This document shows, in pieces, positions 1 to 8,234 of a stretch of DNA of 64,000 bases. The number at the start of each line of letters is the position of its first letter. The stretch's first letter is position 1. The position numbers and the translations under genes are program-made. The notes under the pieces are model-generated. The model had not been told where the DNA came from and made no database searches. It saw only the letters and a list, made by a program, of their open reading frames with translations. Location of the stretch: contig CAIMFH010000185.1 of assembly GCA_903840265.1 (NCBI GenBank), positions 33,588 to 97,587 of the forward strand, given 5' to 3'. This DNA is from an uncultured Schlesneria sp. (GTDB lineage: Bacteria > Planctomycetota > Planctomycetia > Planctomycetales > Planctomycetaceae).

Positions 1-81
1 CCAGGACACTTTTTGACATTGGGGGACAAAACAGGCCTGTTTTTGGCGGTTTTCCTCAAAAAAGTGGATGTTTTGTGACAG
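1..81 (-). repeat. Copy of a dispersed repeat, cut by the window edge
   Basis: This stretch is a near-exact reverse complement of 60870-60953. About 66 bases match with three differences, and a looser match runs on to the shared TGACAG near position 76-81. Both copies carry several GACA/TGACA motifs and a T-rich GGCGGTTTTCCTC segment. The copy begins at the first base, so its outer part lies outside the window. The repeat has the look of a transposon end, but no transposase gene is visible in the window. Confidence 0.8.
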
Positions 82-402
82 ATCGATGTTTCGGAGAGCA
101 TGAGGAGTTGGGCTGTGTTGGAACGCACTCTTCTTAGGCCGAATGGGCTGGCCCTTCAGGCCTCAAGCAGGCTTATCTGTGGGCTAATTTCCAGGGCCGA
201 AGGGCCCTGGCTGGGCAAAGTGCCGGCCCTTTGGGCCTGAAGACAATGGCTCGGAGATCATGAGGACCGAGGGATCGCCGTTCGCCGGAAAGGTGTACGC
301 AATTTCCTGCGCGACTCCACCTACTTATAGACCGATGTTGATGCACGGGGCTGATTCGGTCACAATCTGCGGACATGATTCCGCCGCATTGAGGGTCAGC
401 CG
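82..402. other. Intergenic hairpin-rich leader before the first gene
   Basis: I see no convincing gene here. The region holds a perfect hairpin at 191-210, with an 8-base stem CCAGGGCC, a GAAG loop and GGCCCTGG. A wider inverted pair, CTTCAGGCC near 155-163 and GGCCTGAAG near 233-241, encloses it. These may form a REP-like structure or the terminator of a gene left of the window. No clear promoter was recognised for the DUF1501 gene that follows. Confidence 0.5.
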
Positions 403-1815
403 ATGTTCAGCATCTTCGGGAAACAGAATCGTCTGTGCGATGGAATCAGCCGTCGTGAGATCCTGCGCGTTGGTGGTCTGGGGGCGTTCGGGCTGAGCTT
501 GCCGTTTCTGGCTTCACAGCGCCAGACTCGGGCTGAGACGGTGCCGGGTGCCAATGCGGGCGCGAAGCGGGCTAAGTCGTGCATCGTACTGTTTCTGATG
601 GGGGGGCCGCCGCAGCATTCGACGTGGGATCCCAAGCCGGATGCTCCGAAGGAAGTGCGGGGCGAGTTTGGTCCGATCAGCACCAGCGTGCCGGGGACTC
701 AGTTCTGCGAACTGCTGCCGCGGATGTCGCAACTGGCCGACCGACTGGCCGTGCTGCGGGCTGTGTCGAGCAATGACAATGCGCATTCGTCGAGCGGCTA
801 TTACATGATGACTGGCCAGCCGCATGCGCCGATGAATTTTGAGAACGCCAATCCCGGCTTTCCGAATGACCATCCCAACATGGGTTCGATCGTTCGCAAG
901 CTGGTCCCCGATCGTGGCAGCTTGCCCTCGTCGATTCGCCTGCCGCACCGGATCTTCAATACCGATGGCAGCGTCTGGCCGGGGCAGGATGCAGGCTTCC
1001 TTGGTCGATCTGTCGAACCGTGGTTATTGAATTGTAAGCCGGCCGATCCCGGCTTTCGCGTTGATGAACTGACGTTGAATGCGGAGATCTCTGATCATCG
1101 CCTGGCGGGACGCAGGACGTTGTTGGATCACGTCAACCAGCGATTGGATGCGACAGAGAAAGCTGGCAGCAAGAACGGCTATGGCCGGTTGGCCGAGCAG
1201 GCCTTCAATGTGCTGAATTCGAATGACTCGCGCCAGGCCTTTCAGCTCGATCGGGAATCGGCGGAGATGCGCGATCGGTATGGTCGCAATCAGTTTGGTC
1301 AAAGCGTACTGCTAGGCCGGCGACTGGTGGAGGCAGGAGTCTCGCTGGTTCAAGTTAACTGGTATCGCGGCGCGGATGAGCCATCAGACGCTCCTTGCTG
1401 GGATAGCCACGCGCGAGAAGCTGAACGGCTGAAGACCGTGCTTGCACCGCCTGCTGATCAAGCGATGTCGGCATTAATCCATGATCTGGAACAACGCGGC
1501 ATGCTGGACGACACGCTGGTCGTCTGCATGGCCGAATTCGGCCGCACGCCGCGATTTAACGGAGCCGGTGGTCGTGACCACTGGGGCCATGTCTATTCGG
1601 TCGCGATGGCTGGGGGCGGCATCAAGGGTGGTGTAGTCCACGGTTCGTCCGATGCGATCGGCGCGTATCCCGCCTCGGGTCGAGTCCAACCGCAAGACCT
1701 GACCGCCACCATCTTCCACTGTCTGGGCCTAAATCCCGAATCCGAGATCCACGACACACTCGGTCGACCAATCCCGATTAGTCGCGGCGATGTGATTCAG
1801 CAGATCCTGGCTTAG
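403..1815 (+). CDS. DUF1501 family protein, Tat-exported
   Basis: A 470-residue member of the DUF1501 family, which belongs to the alkaline phosphatase/sulfatase-like superfamily and is greatly expanded in planctomycetes. The N-terminus has a twin-arginine signal, SRREILRVGG at residues 18-27, followed by a hydrophobic stretch. That predicts folded export across the cytoplasmic membrane. Family-typical segments are FLMGGPPQHSTWDPKPDAP, a CWDSH motif, and MAEFGRTPRFNG with GGRDHWGHV in the C-terminal third. The protein ends in the family pattern HDTLGRPIPIS. The ATG at 403 gives a normal Tat n-region. Its substrate is unknown. Such proteins usually sit beside DUF1549/DUF1553 proteins, as here. 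Confidence 0.9.
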   Translation: MFSIFGKQNRLCDGISRREILRVGGLGAFGLSLPFLASQRQTRAETVPGANAGAKRAKSCIVLFLMGGPPQHSTWDPKPDAPKEVRGEFGPISTSVPGTQFCELLPRMSQLADRLAVLRAVSSNDNAHSSSGYYMMTGQPHAPMNFENANPGFPNDHPNMGSIVRKLVPDRGSLPSSIRLPHRIFNTDGSVWPGQDAGFLGRSVEPWLLNCKPADPGFRVDELTLNAEISDHRLAGRRTLLDHVNQRLDATEKAGSKNGYGRLAEQAFNVLNSNDSRQAFQLDRESAEMRDRYGRNQFGQSVLLGRRLVEAGVSLVQVNWYRGADEPSDAPCWDSHAREAERLKTVLAPPADQAMSALIHDLEQRGMLDDTLVVCMAEFGRTPRFNGAGGRDHWGHVYSVAMAGGGIKGGVVHGSSDAIGAYPASGRVQPQDLTATIFHCLGLNPESEIHDTLGRPIPISRGDVIQQILA

Positions 1816-1942
1816 CGTTTAACCGCGTGGGCATCGCCCCGCGCGTGATGAAGAGTTGGACGACATTCTTCGATCGACTGATGATGAACAATTCTTATGT
1901 TGTCCCACTTCACGCGCGGGGCGATGCCCACGCGGCTAAACG
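1816..1942. repeat. Long inverted repeat (33-base arms)
   Basis: The arms at 1816-1848 and 1910-1942 are reverse complements with one mismatch and a 61-base spacer. The repeat starts at the base after the stop codon of the first DUF1501 gene. It could act as a terminator-like hairpin or be a miniature dispersed element. The rest of the gap, to about 2155, shows no gene. Confidence 0.85.
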
Positions 1943-2116
1943 AGTAAGATGCATTACTGCAGGATCGATGATAATTCATGAACAACCCGGCCATGATCGA
2001 TCCTCTCGGCGCGAGCTGCTCGCACCGACTCATGCTTCCCGCTGAGGTGCTGGGATAGCGATTGCACCCGCAGTACGGCGGGTTATGCTGCATGTGACGC
2101 AGCGTTGTGGGAAGAC

Positions 2117-2134
2117 GTTATGCTGAAGCATAAC
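2117..2134. repeat. Palindrome GTTATGCTGAAGCATAAC (copy 1)
   Basis: A perfect 8-base-arm palindrome with a GA centre. The same 18 bases, plus the following CTAC, recur at 3728-3749. In both places the internal ATG reads into MLKHNL. Here it lies 22 bases before the likely true start at 2156, so it is probably in the leader of the second DUF1501 gene. Confidence 0.8.
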
Positions 2135-2155
2135 CTACGGGAAGAGGCTTTTTGC

Positions 2156-3592
2156 ATGCATCCTATGCCCCAAGTCGAGAGATCTTCGCGCCGCGCTTTC
2201 TTGTCGCAGGCGGGGGGTGGGTTTGGGGCGATCGCTTTGGCTTCACTGCTGGCTGATGATGGCCGCGGTTTGGGTGGCGAGAAATCGGCTCAGGCCGATG
2301 CTGGGGTGCAGCCGCATTTTGCTCCGCGCGTCAAACGCGTGATCTGGCTGTTCATGCATGGCGGGCCCAGTCATGTCGATCTGTTCGATCCGAAGTTGGA
2401 TTTGATTCGCTATGCGGGCAAGCCGCTACCCGAGAGCTTTGGCAGCGTGATGACGCGTCGAAAGGTGGCGGAGAATCCACTGCTGGCACCGGTCAAACCG
2501 TTTCAGCAGCGCGGTGAATCGGGGCTGCCGGTCAGCGACTTCCTGCCTGAGATCGCCAGTCATGCCGATGAACTGTGCGTGATTCGCAGTATGCACGGTG
2601 ACAGTGTCAATCATCCGCAGTCCGTCTATCAGATGAATACCGGCAACATCCTGATGGGACGGCCGAGTGTCGGTAGTTGGGTCTCGTATGGACTGGGAAG
2701 TGAGAATCGTGATCTGCCCGCGTTTGTCGTGCTGCCTGATCCGAGTGGCGGTGTCAAAGGGGGCCCGCCGGCGTGGGGGAGTGGTTACCTGCCTGCGAAC
2801 TACCAGGGAGTGACGATGCGAGCGGGGTCGCAGCCGATTCTGCATCTGCGACCGCAGCCGCAAATCAGCACGGCTCAGCAACGCTCGACGCTCGACCTGA
2901 TTCAGCAATTGAACCGAGATCACCTGGCCTTACGCGACAACGATGATGAACTGGCCGCTCGGATGCGAGCTTATGAACTGGCCTACCGGATGCAGACCGC
3001 GGCACCGGAACTGGTGGATTTGACAGGTGAGACGGCAGACACTCAGGCGATGTACGGACTCGATCAGAAGGATACTCGGGACTTTGGTCAGCGCTGCCTG
3101 CTGGCTCGGCGAATGGCGGAACGCGGTGTTCGGTTCGTGCAGGTCTATTCGGGCGATACGAATGGCTGGGACGCCCACAGCGATGTGATGAAGAATCACA
3201 CGCAGATGTGCCGGGCGACCGATAAGCCGGTCGCCGCGTTACTGACCGACCTCAAGCAACGCGGCTTGTGGGACGACACATTGGTGATCTGGGGCGGTGA
3301 GTTTGGTCGCATGCCGATGAGTGAGCAAGGGACGGGCCGAGACCATAATCCTTGGGGCTATTCGGTGTGGCTGGCGGGTGGCGGTGTGAAACCGGGGATG
3401 GCTTACGGGGCGACTGACGACGTGGGCTTGCGAGCGACTGAGAAGCCGGTACACGTTCGTAACTTCCATGCGACGTTGCTGCATCTACTCGGCTTAGATC
3501 CGCACTCGCTGTCGTATTTTCATAATGGCTTGAACGAGCGGCTGATCGGTCCGTCGGATGATGTTGAGATCGTGAAGGAGATCCTGAGTTAG
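2156..3592 (+). CDS. DUF1501 family protein, Tat-exported (second copy)
   Basis: A second DUF1501 protein of about 478 residues. From the ATG at 2156 it starts MHPMPQVERSSRRAFLSQ, with a twin-arginine motif at residues 11-13 and then a Gly/Ala-rich hydrophobic segment, a normal Tat signal. In-frame starts also exist at 2105 (TTG) and 2120 (ATG), but the latter is supplied by a palindromic repeat. Family motifs include WLFMHGGPSHVDLFDPK near the N-terminus, NGWDAHSD, and WGGEFGRMPMSEQGTGRDHN toward the C-terminus. The sequence differs clearly from the upstream DUF1501 protein, so this is not a recent duplication. Substrate and partner are unknown. The DUF1549/1553 gene downstream is its expected partner. 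Confidence 0.9.
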   Translation: MHPMPQVERSSRRAFLSQAGGGFGAIALASLLADDGRGLGGEKSAQADAGVQPHFAPRVKRVIWLFMHGGPSHVDLFDPKLDLIRYAGKPLPESFGSVMTRRKVAENPLLAPVKPFQQRGESGLPVSDFLPEIASHADELCVIRSMHGDSVNHPQSVYQMNTGNILMGRPSVGSWVSYGLGSENRDLPAFVVLPDPSGGVKGGPPAWGSGYLPANYQGVTMRAGSQPILHLRPQPQISTAQQRSTLDLIQQLNRDHLALRDNDDELAARMRAYELAYRMQTAAPELVDLTGETADTQAMYGLDQKDTRDFGQRCLLARRMAERGVRFVQVYSGDTNGWDAHSDVMKNHTQMCRATDKPVAALLTDLKQRGLWDDTLVIWGGEFGRMPMSEQGTGRDHNPWGYSVWLAGGGVKPGMAYGATDDVGLRATEKPVHVRNFHATLLHLLGLDPHSLSYFHNGLNERLIGPSDDVEIVKEILS

Positions 3593-3605
3593 ACTCCTGT
3601 CTTAT

Positions 3606-3708
3606 CTGAGCGGGGCGGCGTAAGCCCCCTGGCACTACGCGAATCGAGGTCCTGTGGCTAGCAGAGTCGGAGAACAGATGGGCCAGGGGGCTTACGTCCC
3701 CCGCTCAG
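3606..3708. repeat. Long inverted repeat between DUF1501 and DUF1549 genes
   Basis: The arms at about 3606-3633 and 3682-3708 are near-perfect reverse complements (CTGAGCGGGG...GTAAGCCCCCTGGC). A further single arm of the same family lies at 61171-61197, so this is a dispersed repeat. It begins 13 bases after the stop codon of the second DUF1501 gene and could also work as a transcription-attenuating hairpin. Confidence 0.85.
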
Positions 3709-3727
3709 AAGTTCATAAGAAAGAAGA

Positions 3728-3745
3728 GTTATGCTGAAGCATAAC
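3728..3745. repeat. Palindrome GTTATGCTGAAGCATAAC (copy 2) containing a start codon
   Basis: Identical to the palindrome at 2117-2134, including four further bases. Its internal ATG at 3731 is the only plausible start codon for the DUF1549/DUF1553 protein. The repeat therefore contributes the first residues, MLKHNL, of that signal peptide. Confidence 0.8.
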
Positions 3746-5698
3746 CTACAAAAGACGTCTCTCCTGATCGCGATTGTCGGCTTGTTCCCGACAATGGTGG
3801 TCGGTCAGGAGGACGTTGCGCCGGTTGTTCGCAAGGACGTTGAAGAAGAACTGCTCGTGTCCGAAACGCCGTTGACGGATGCCGATCGTGATCATTGGGC
3901 CTTTCGCGCGGTGACTCGACCGGCGTTGCCGGCAGTACGCCAAGGCGAATGGCCGCGGAATGGGTTGGATAGTTTCATTCTCTCGCGTTTGGAGTTGGCG
4001 ACGCTGAAGCCCACAGGCGAGGCGGATCGAGCCGTGCTGTTGCGGCGGTTGTCTTTCGATCTGATTGGGTTGCCACCGACACCTACTGAGCTAGCCGACT
4101 TCGAATCGGATGCTGCTGCCGATGCCTATGAGCGGCAGGTGGAGCGGTTGCTGACCTTGCCGGGTTATGGCGAGCGATGGGGGCAACATTGGCTCGACCT
4201 GGCTCGGTTCGCAGAGACTGATGGGTTTGAACATGACAAGGTGCGTGCCGACGCCTGGAAGTATCGTGATTGGGTGATTGGGGCGTTCAATGAAAACATG
4301 CCTTACGATCGCTTCGCCCAACTGCAGATTGCGGGCGATGAATTGGACGATGGATCGCAAGCGGTGGCGACGATGTTCTGCTTGTCGGGGCCGGATATGC
4401 CCGACATCAACGATCAGCTCGAGCGTCGACATTTGATGCTGAACGAGATGACAGCGACCGTCGGGGCGGTCTTTTTAGGTCTGCAGGTTGGTTGCGCCGA
4501 GTGTCACGATCACAAGTACGATCCGATCAGCCAGGCCGACTTCTATCGCCTGCGCGCAGTCTTCGAAACTGGCGTCCCCGTGCTGAAGCGTGATGCTCCG
4601 TATTCGCAGTTGAAGCAACAGGGCGAGGTGATTCCGGCCCGGTTCTGGATTCGGGGCGATCATCGTCGGGCTGGACCGAAGATTGAAGCGGCGTTCCCAA
4701 GGATCGCCAGTGAGAAAGCGATTGGCGACGCACCGAACAATGGCATGTCGCCGCGCGCGGCGTTCGCTGAATGGTTGACTCGTCCGGACAACCCGTTGAC
4801 GGCGCGCGTGATGGTGAATCGAGTCTGGAGGCACCACTTCGGACGAGGCCTGTTCGAGACACCCAGCGATGTCGGTCTGCTGAATGCGGAACCGTCGCAT
4901 CCCGAGTTGCTCGATTGGCTGGCGTCGGAGTTTCAGGCTCACGGCTGGGATCTGAAGTGGCTGCATCGTCAAATCGTGACCTCGGCAACTTATCGGCAAG
5001 CGAGTCGCATGCCGGTGGGAGATTCGGAATGGGAGCGGCGGCTGCAGCTTGATCCTAGCAACGTGCTCTACAGTCGAGGAAACCGGCGGCGATTGGATGC
5101 GGAATCCATTCGTGATGCGATGTTGCAGGTGTCAGGAATGCTGGCGGATGAACGAGGGGGTCCTGGAGTGATGCCGCCATTGCCACCGGAACTGGTCGAG
5201 ACGCTCTTGAAAGGGCAATGGGTCACCAGCCCGCGCGCGGCCGATCATGATCGCCGCAGCGTCTATCTGTTCGCTCGCCGAAATCTGCGATACCCGCTGT
5301 TTGAGGTCTTCGATCGTCCTGATGCCAATGCCAGTTGTGCAGTCCGCAATCGCTCGACAACGCCGACTCAATCGCTGCTGCTGTTGAATAGCGAGCTGGC
5401 ACTGAAGGCGGCTCGACATCTGGCAGGCGAGATATCGCGCGAGTCGACAGACAACGAACCGCCGATCGATCGCTTATTCCGCCGAGCGTTCGCGCGTCGA
5501 CCAACGTCCGAGGAAACTGCGCGAATCCGTAGTTTCATCCTCGACGAACACGATGGCTTGTTGAAAGAAAATCGGAGCGATGAACGACTGGCGCTGCCTT
5601 ATGAAATGGATCTTCATGTTGATCGATACATCGCGGCGGCTTGGGTCGAAGTCTGCCTGGCCGTGCTGAACGCCAGTGAAATGCTGTATGTGGACTGA
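3731..5698 (+). CDS. DUF1549 and DUF1553 domain protein, secreted
   Basis: A 655-residue planctomycete-type protein with an N-terminal signal peptide (about residues 1-26, ending MVVGQ). A DUF1549 domain follows, with FDLIGLPPTP near residue 115 and the heme-like motif CAECH at residues 255-259 within GCAECHDHKYDPI. A DUF1553 domain follows (LTARVMVNRVWRHHFGRGL, then TPTQSLLLLNS). Many relatives carry an extra N-terminal cytochrome c domain, which is absent here. Function is unproven. The family co-occurs with DUF1501 proteins, two of which precede it on the same strand, suggesting a shared cell-surface role. The only suitable start lies inside a palindromic repeat, so the extreme N-terminus is slightly uncertain. 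Confidence 0.9.
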   Translation: MLKHNLQKTSLLIAIVGLFPTMVVGQEDVAPVVRKDVEEELLVSETPLTDADRDHWAFRAVTRPALPAVRQGEWPRNGLDSFILSRLELATLKPTGEADRAVLLRRLSFDLIGLPPTPTELADFESDAAADAYERQVERLLTLPGYGERWGQHWLDLARFAETDGFEHDKVRADAWKYRDWVIGAFNENMPYDRFAQLQIAGDELDDGSQAVATMFCLSGPDMPDINDQLERRHLMLNEMTATVGAVFLGLQVGCAECHDHKYDPISQADFYRLRAVFETGVPVLKRDAPYSQLKQQGEVIPARFWIRGDHRRAGPKIEAAFPRIASEKAIGDAPNNGMSPRAAFAEWLTRPDNPLTARVMVNRVWRHHFGRGLFETPSDVGLLNAEPSHPELLDWLASEFQAHGWDLKWLHRQIVTSATYRQASRMPVGDSEWERRLQLDPSNVLYSRGNRRRLDAESIRDAMLQVSGMLADERGGPGVMPPLPPELVETLLKGQWVTSPRAADHDRRSVYLFARRNLRYPLFEVFDRPDANASCAVRNRSTTPTQSLLLLNSELALKAARHLAGEISRESTDNEPPIDRLFRRAFARRPTSEETARIRSFILDEHDGLLKENRSDERLALPYEMDLHVDRYIAAAWVEVCLAVLNASEMLYVD

Positions 5699-5743
5699 AT
5701 CGCGGCGAGTTGAGAAGCATTGATCGTGATCGGGCAAGGCGCT

Positions 5744-6784
5744 ATGCAAACGAATGTGAATGCCAATCGTCGCAGGGGAATCACCCTGGTCGAAGTGATC
5801 GTGGTCATCATCATTGTCGCGTTGTTCTTGGGGTTGCTCATCCCGTCCATTCTTGGTGCCCGCGAAGCCGCACGAAGAACACAGTGCAAGAATAATCTCA
5901 AGCAGATTGGGCTGGCGCTGCACAACTATCACGACACATCCAACACTTTTCCGCCGGGATATGTACTCGGGGAGAATAGTCCTTACCTCGGTTGGGGTTG
6001 GGGAGTGATGATTACTCCCTACATTGATGGCAGCCCTTACTACAGCCGGATTTCTGGACGTTTTGGGAATGGTCTTCAACACGAATTTCTGAATGCGCAG
6101 TTGAATCCGAGTTATCCTGGCTACAAATGTCCGTCCTCGCCTGCGACAAACACGATCCCGCATGCCAGCGTCGTCAGCACGGATGTTGATGAGTGGCAAG
6201 TCACACCAGGAACCATCGATGTGCCAGACACGTTCTCACGACTCACCTATTTCGGTGTCGCAGGTTATCTGCAGGAGCGTGTCGGCGGGATTGCTCCACA
6301 AGCTTCAGGTGAACCACCAGCCGCCGAGCCATTCGTCAACGCCGGAAGTTTGGGCAACATCGGAATGCCGTTCTCACTGGAACACAGATATTGTGACCAC
6401 CAGAACTTCGGGGGGATCTTCGGTCAGAACAGTCGTGTCAGACTGAAAGACATCCATGATGGAACGTCACAAGTGATCATGGTTGGGGAGCGATACGTCC
6501 CGCGGAATACAGGTGCGAACAGCATTGGGCACGGCACCTGGATTGGGGTTCCAGACTGTACCACGGCGGCTGGATTGGCGATGTCCCTGGGCGATACCAG
6601 CATCCGACTGAACGCTGGGGCGAGAACGCGAACTGAGACGACAGGCTTTGGCAGCCATCACAGCGGCGGTGCTCATTTCCTACTGGCAGATGGATCTGTT
6701 CGATTCCTCGCCAATAGCATGAACATTCAATCTTATCGCATGGTTTCCGTGATTGACGATAATCCGCCTGGGGACGAGTTCTGA
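5744..6784 (+). CDS. DUF1559 protein with type IV pilin-like N-terminus
   Basis: A 346-residue DUF1559 protein of the prepilin-like class that is amplified in planctomycetes. The N-terminus RRRGITLVEVIVVIII is a prepilin cleavage/methylation motif, with predicted cleavage after Gly12, followed by one hydrophobic helix. The DUF1559 hallmark RRTQCKNNLKQIGLALHNYH comes next. The C-terminus has the family's H-X9-DG type motif, HHSGGAHFLLADGSVRF. A TTG at 5720 would add eight residues, but the ATG at 5744 places the cleavage site normally. It is probably exported by a type II secretion-like system and may form surface or pseudopilus structures. It lies 45 bases downstream of the DUF1549/1553 gene and may be cotranscribed. 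Confidence 0.88.
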   Translation: MQTNVNANRRRGITLVEVIVVIIIVALFLGLLIPSILGAREAARRTQCKNNLKQIGLALHNYHDTSNTFPPGYVLGENSPYLGWGWGVMITPYIDGSPYYSRISGRFGNGLQHEFLNAQLNPSYPGYKCPSSPATNTIPHASVVSTDVDEWQVTPGTIDVPDTFSRLTYFGVAGYLQERVGGIAPQASGEPPAAEPFVNAGSLGNIGMPFSLEHRYCDHQNFGGIFGQNSRVRLKDIHDGTSQVIMVGERYVPRNTGANSIGHGTWIGVPDCTTAAGLAMSLGDTSIRLNAGARTRTETTGFGSHHSGGAHFLLADGSVRFLANSMNIQSYRMVSVIDDNPPGDEF

Positions 6785-6790
6785 TCCAAA

Positions 6791-7582
6791 CTAACCAACA
6801 AACTGGCGTATCGCCGCGTTGACCAATTCGGGTTGCTCCATCGGGGCCATGTGACCGGCGTTGGGGATTTGGACGAATGCGGCGTTGGGGATCTGCTCGG
6901 CGATCGATTTCATTTCGGCGGCGGGTGAGATGGCGTCGTGTTCGCCGCAGATGATGAGCGTTGGCAGTTGCAGGCTCGGGAGCCACGCGGTGACATCGGG
7001 GCGGACGGCCATGCCACGGTGGGCCGCAGCGATGGCGACGGGGTTGGATGCCATCACCATTTCACGAACTTTGGCGATGATCGCGGGGCAGTGGTCGTCG
7101 GAGCATTTGGCGAACAGCTTGGGCATCATCGCCCAGGCGACTGGTTCCGGTCCTTCTCGTAACACGATGTCGGCCATCTTCAGGCGATTGGCGGCGGCTT
7201 CGGGGGAATCGGCGGCGGCGCGGCTATCGCAGATGATCAGCTTGGAGACTCGTGACGGATGTCGCTGCACGAACTGCCAGCCGATGTAGCCGCCCATCGA
7301 CAGGCCACAGAAGGTGACGGGGACGCGGACGGGGAGGGCCTCGAGCAGGTCGGCCAGATCATCGGCGAACTGCTCCATCGAGACGGAGTACAGAGCGCCG
7401 TCGGTGCCACCGAATCCGCGCAGGTCGGGGGCGATGACGCGATGCGTGCGCGAGAACTCGGCGATCTGGGCTTCCCACATCGTGTAGTTGAGCGGGAATC
7501 CATGCACGAACAGGATGACGGGGCCTTCGCCTTCGTCGGCCACTCGAAAGCGAACGCCTTTTACGTCGACTTCACGCAACAT
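6791..7582 (-). CDS. Alpha/beta hydrolase
   Basis: A 263-residue alpha/beta-hydrolase fold enzyme. Visible are the oxyanion region VHGFPLN, the nucleophile elbow GLSMGG (Ser near residue 95), an acid in CGEHDAIS (Asp near 213) and the catalytic His in NAGHMAPMEQP. There is no signal peptide, so it is predicted to be cytoplasmic. The start is taken at the ATG reading MLREVDVKG, because upstream residues in the same frame are not family-like and overlap the terminator of rpsU. The specific substrate cannot be told; similar sequences include 3-oxoadipate enol-lactonase-like and esterase-like members. It converges on the DUF1559 gene with six bases between them. Confidence 0.88.
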   Translation of the reverse strand: MLREVDVKGVRFRVADEGEGPVILFVHGFPLNYTMWEAQIAEFSRTHRVIAPDLRGFGGTDGALYSVSMEQFADDLADLLEALPVRVPVTFCGLSMGGYIGWQFVQRHPSRVSKLIICDSRAAADSPEAAANRLKMADIVLREGPEPVAWAMMPKLFAKCSDDHCPAIIAKVREMVMASNPVAIAAAHRGMAVRPDVTAWLPSLQLPTLIICGEHDAISPAAEMKSIAEQIPNAAFVQIPNAGHMAPMEQPELVNAAIRQFVG

Positions 7583-7619
7583 CGGATGGGCTCCTTCGAA
7601 TCGATCGCAAAGAATGACA

Positions 7620-7641
7620 CAGGCCGGACGAAGCCGGCCTG
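7620..7641 (-). terminator. Probable intrinsic terminator after rpsU
   Basis: The stem CAGGCCGG pairs with CCGGCCTG around a six-base loop. Read on the minus strand it lies about 30 bases past the rpsU stop and is followed by a moderately T-rich stretch (TGTGTCATTCTTTG). It sits between rpsU and the hydrolase gene. The T tract is weak, so read-through into the hydrolase is possible. Confidence 0.5.
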
Positions 7642-7671
7642 GTGATGTCTGCGTGGCAATCGTTTGACGAA

Positions 7672-7878
7672 TCAAACGGTTCCGGTGTTACCGACCATGC
7701 GTTGAATCTTGGCGCGGCGTTCGGCGCGACGACGAGAGCGGCGGCTGGTTTCGCTTGGCTTTTCATAGAATTCGCGCCGACGCATTTCCTTCTTGATGCC
7801 GGCATGCTCAACCAACTTACGAAACCGCTTCACTGCATCGTTAATCGACTCGTTATCCCGCAACCGCAACTTGACCAC
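7672..7878 (-). CDS. rpsU: 30S ribosomal protein S21
   Basis: A 68-residue bS21 protein of the small ribosomal subunit, which helps initiation near the anti-Shine-Dalgarno region of 16S rRNA. The sequence [19 protein letters not shown] and the very basic C-terminus ([12 protein letters not shown]) are typical. The start codon is GTG, read as Met, with a good ribosome-binding sequence GGAGGA about five bases upstream on the minus strand. It is followed by a hairpin terminator. It is a single-gene unit with no other ribosomal genes nearby, which is common for S21. Confidence 0.95.
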   Translation of the reverse strand: MVKLRLRDNESINDAVKRFRKLVEHAGIKKEMRRREFYEKPSETSRRSRRRAERRAKIQRMVGNTGTV

Positions 7879-8234
7879 ACAGTCCTCCGTCAGGGTTATT
7901 CAAGAACTACCCAAAAAATGCCGCCGGTCGACCGGCACCATCGCCGAAACCTCTGAAGCGGACCGAGGATTCTAGCGGGTGAGCTAGTCAGTGGGAAGTC
8001 AGGCCGAAAATTGAATTTCTGGCGAGTTTTGGGTCGCGCGCCGGTGGCTGACTCGAAAAGAGTGGTCTCGAGACGAGCGGCGCAAGTGATTATAGGTAAA
8101 GGTATTAACGCAAAGGCGCAAAGGCGCGAAGGCGCAAAGGGGGGCCGGTCGATTGGTCACTGCTCTTCTTTGCGCCTTCGCGCCTTTGCGCCTTTGCGTT
8201 CCTTTGATCACCGATTCGTGACAGATTTGAGGTG
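7879..8234. other. Intergenic region upstream of rpsU
   Basis: No gene is supported here. It holds the leader of rpsU (minus strand) and a perfect long inverted repeat at 8107-8200. The remaining 7930-8100 is unremarkable. Confidence 0.5.
8107..8200. repeat. Perfect 33-base-arm inverted repeat
   Basis: The arms 8107-8139 and 8168-8200 are exact reverse complements, built from tandem CAAAGGCG units (AACGCAAAGGCGCAAAGG...). The 28-base spacer is single copy. It lies just downstream of the minus-strand esterase stop codon (8235), so it may serve as its transcript end. The internal 9-base periodicity makes it a likely recombination or slippage site. Confidence 0.9.

Noticed and set aside
8107..8200. 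CRISPR-like array
   Set aside because: The repeats are 9-base tandem units in an inverted pair, with one spacer only and no cas genes.
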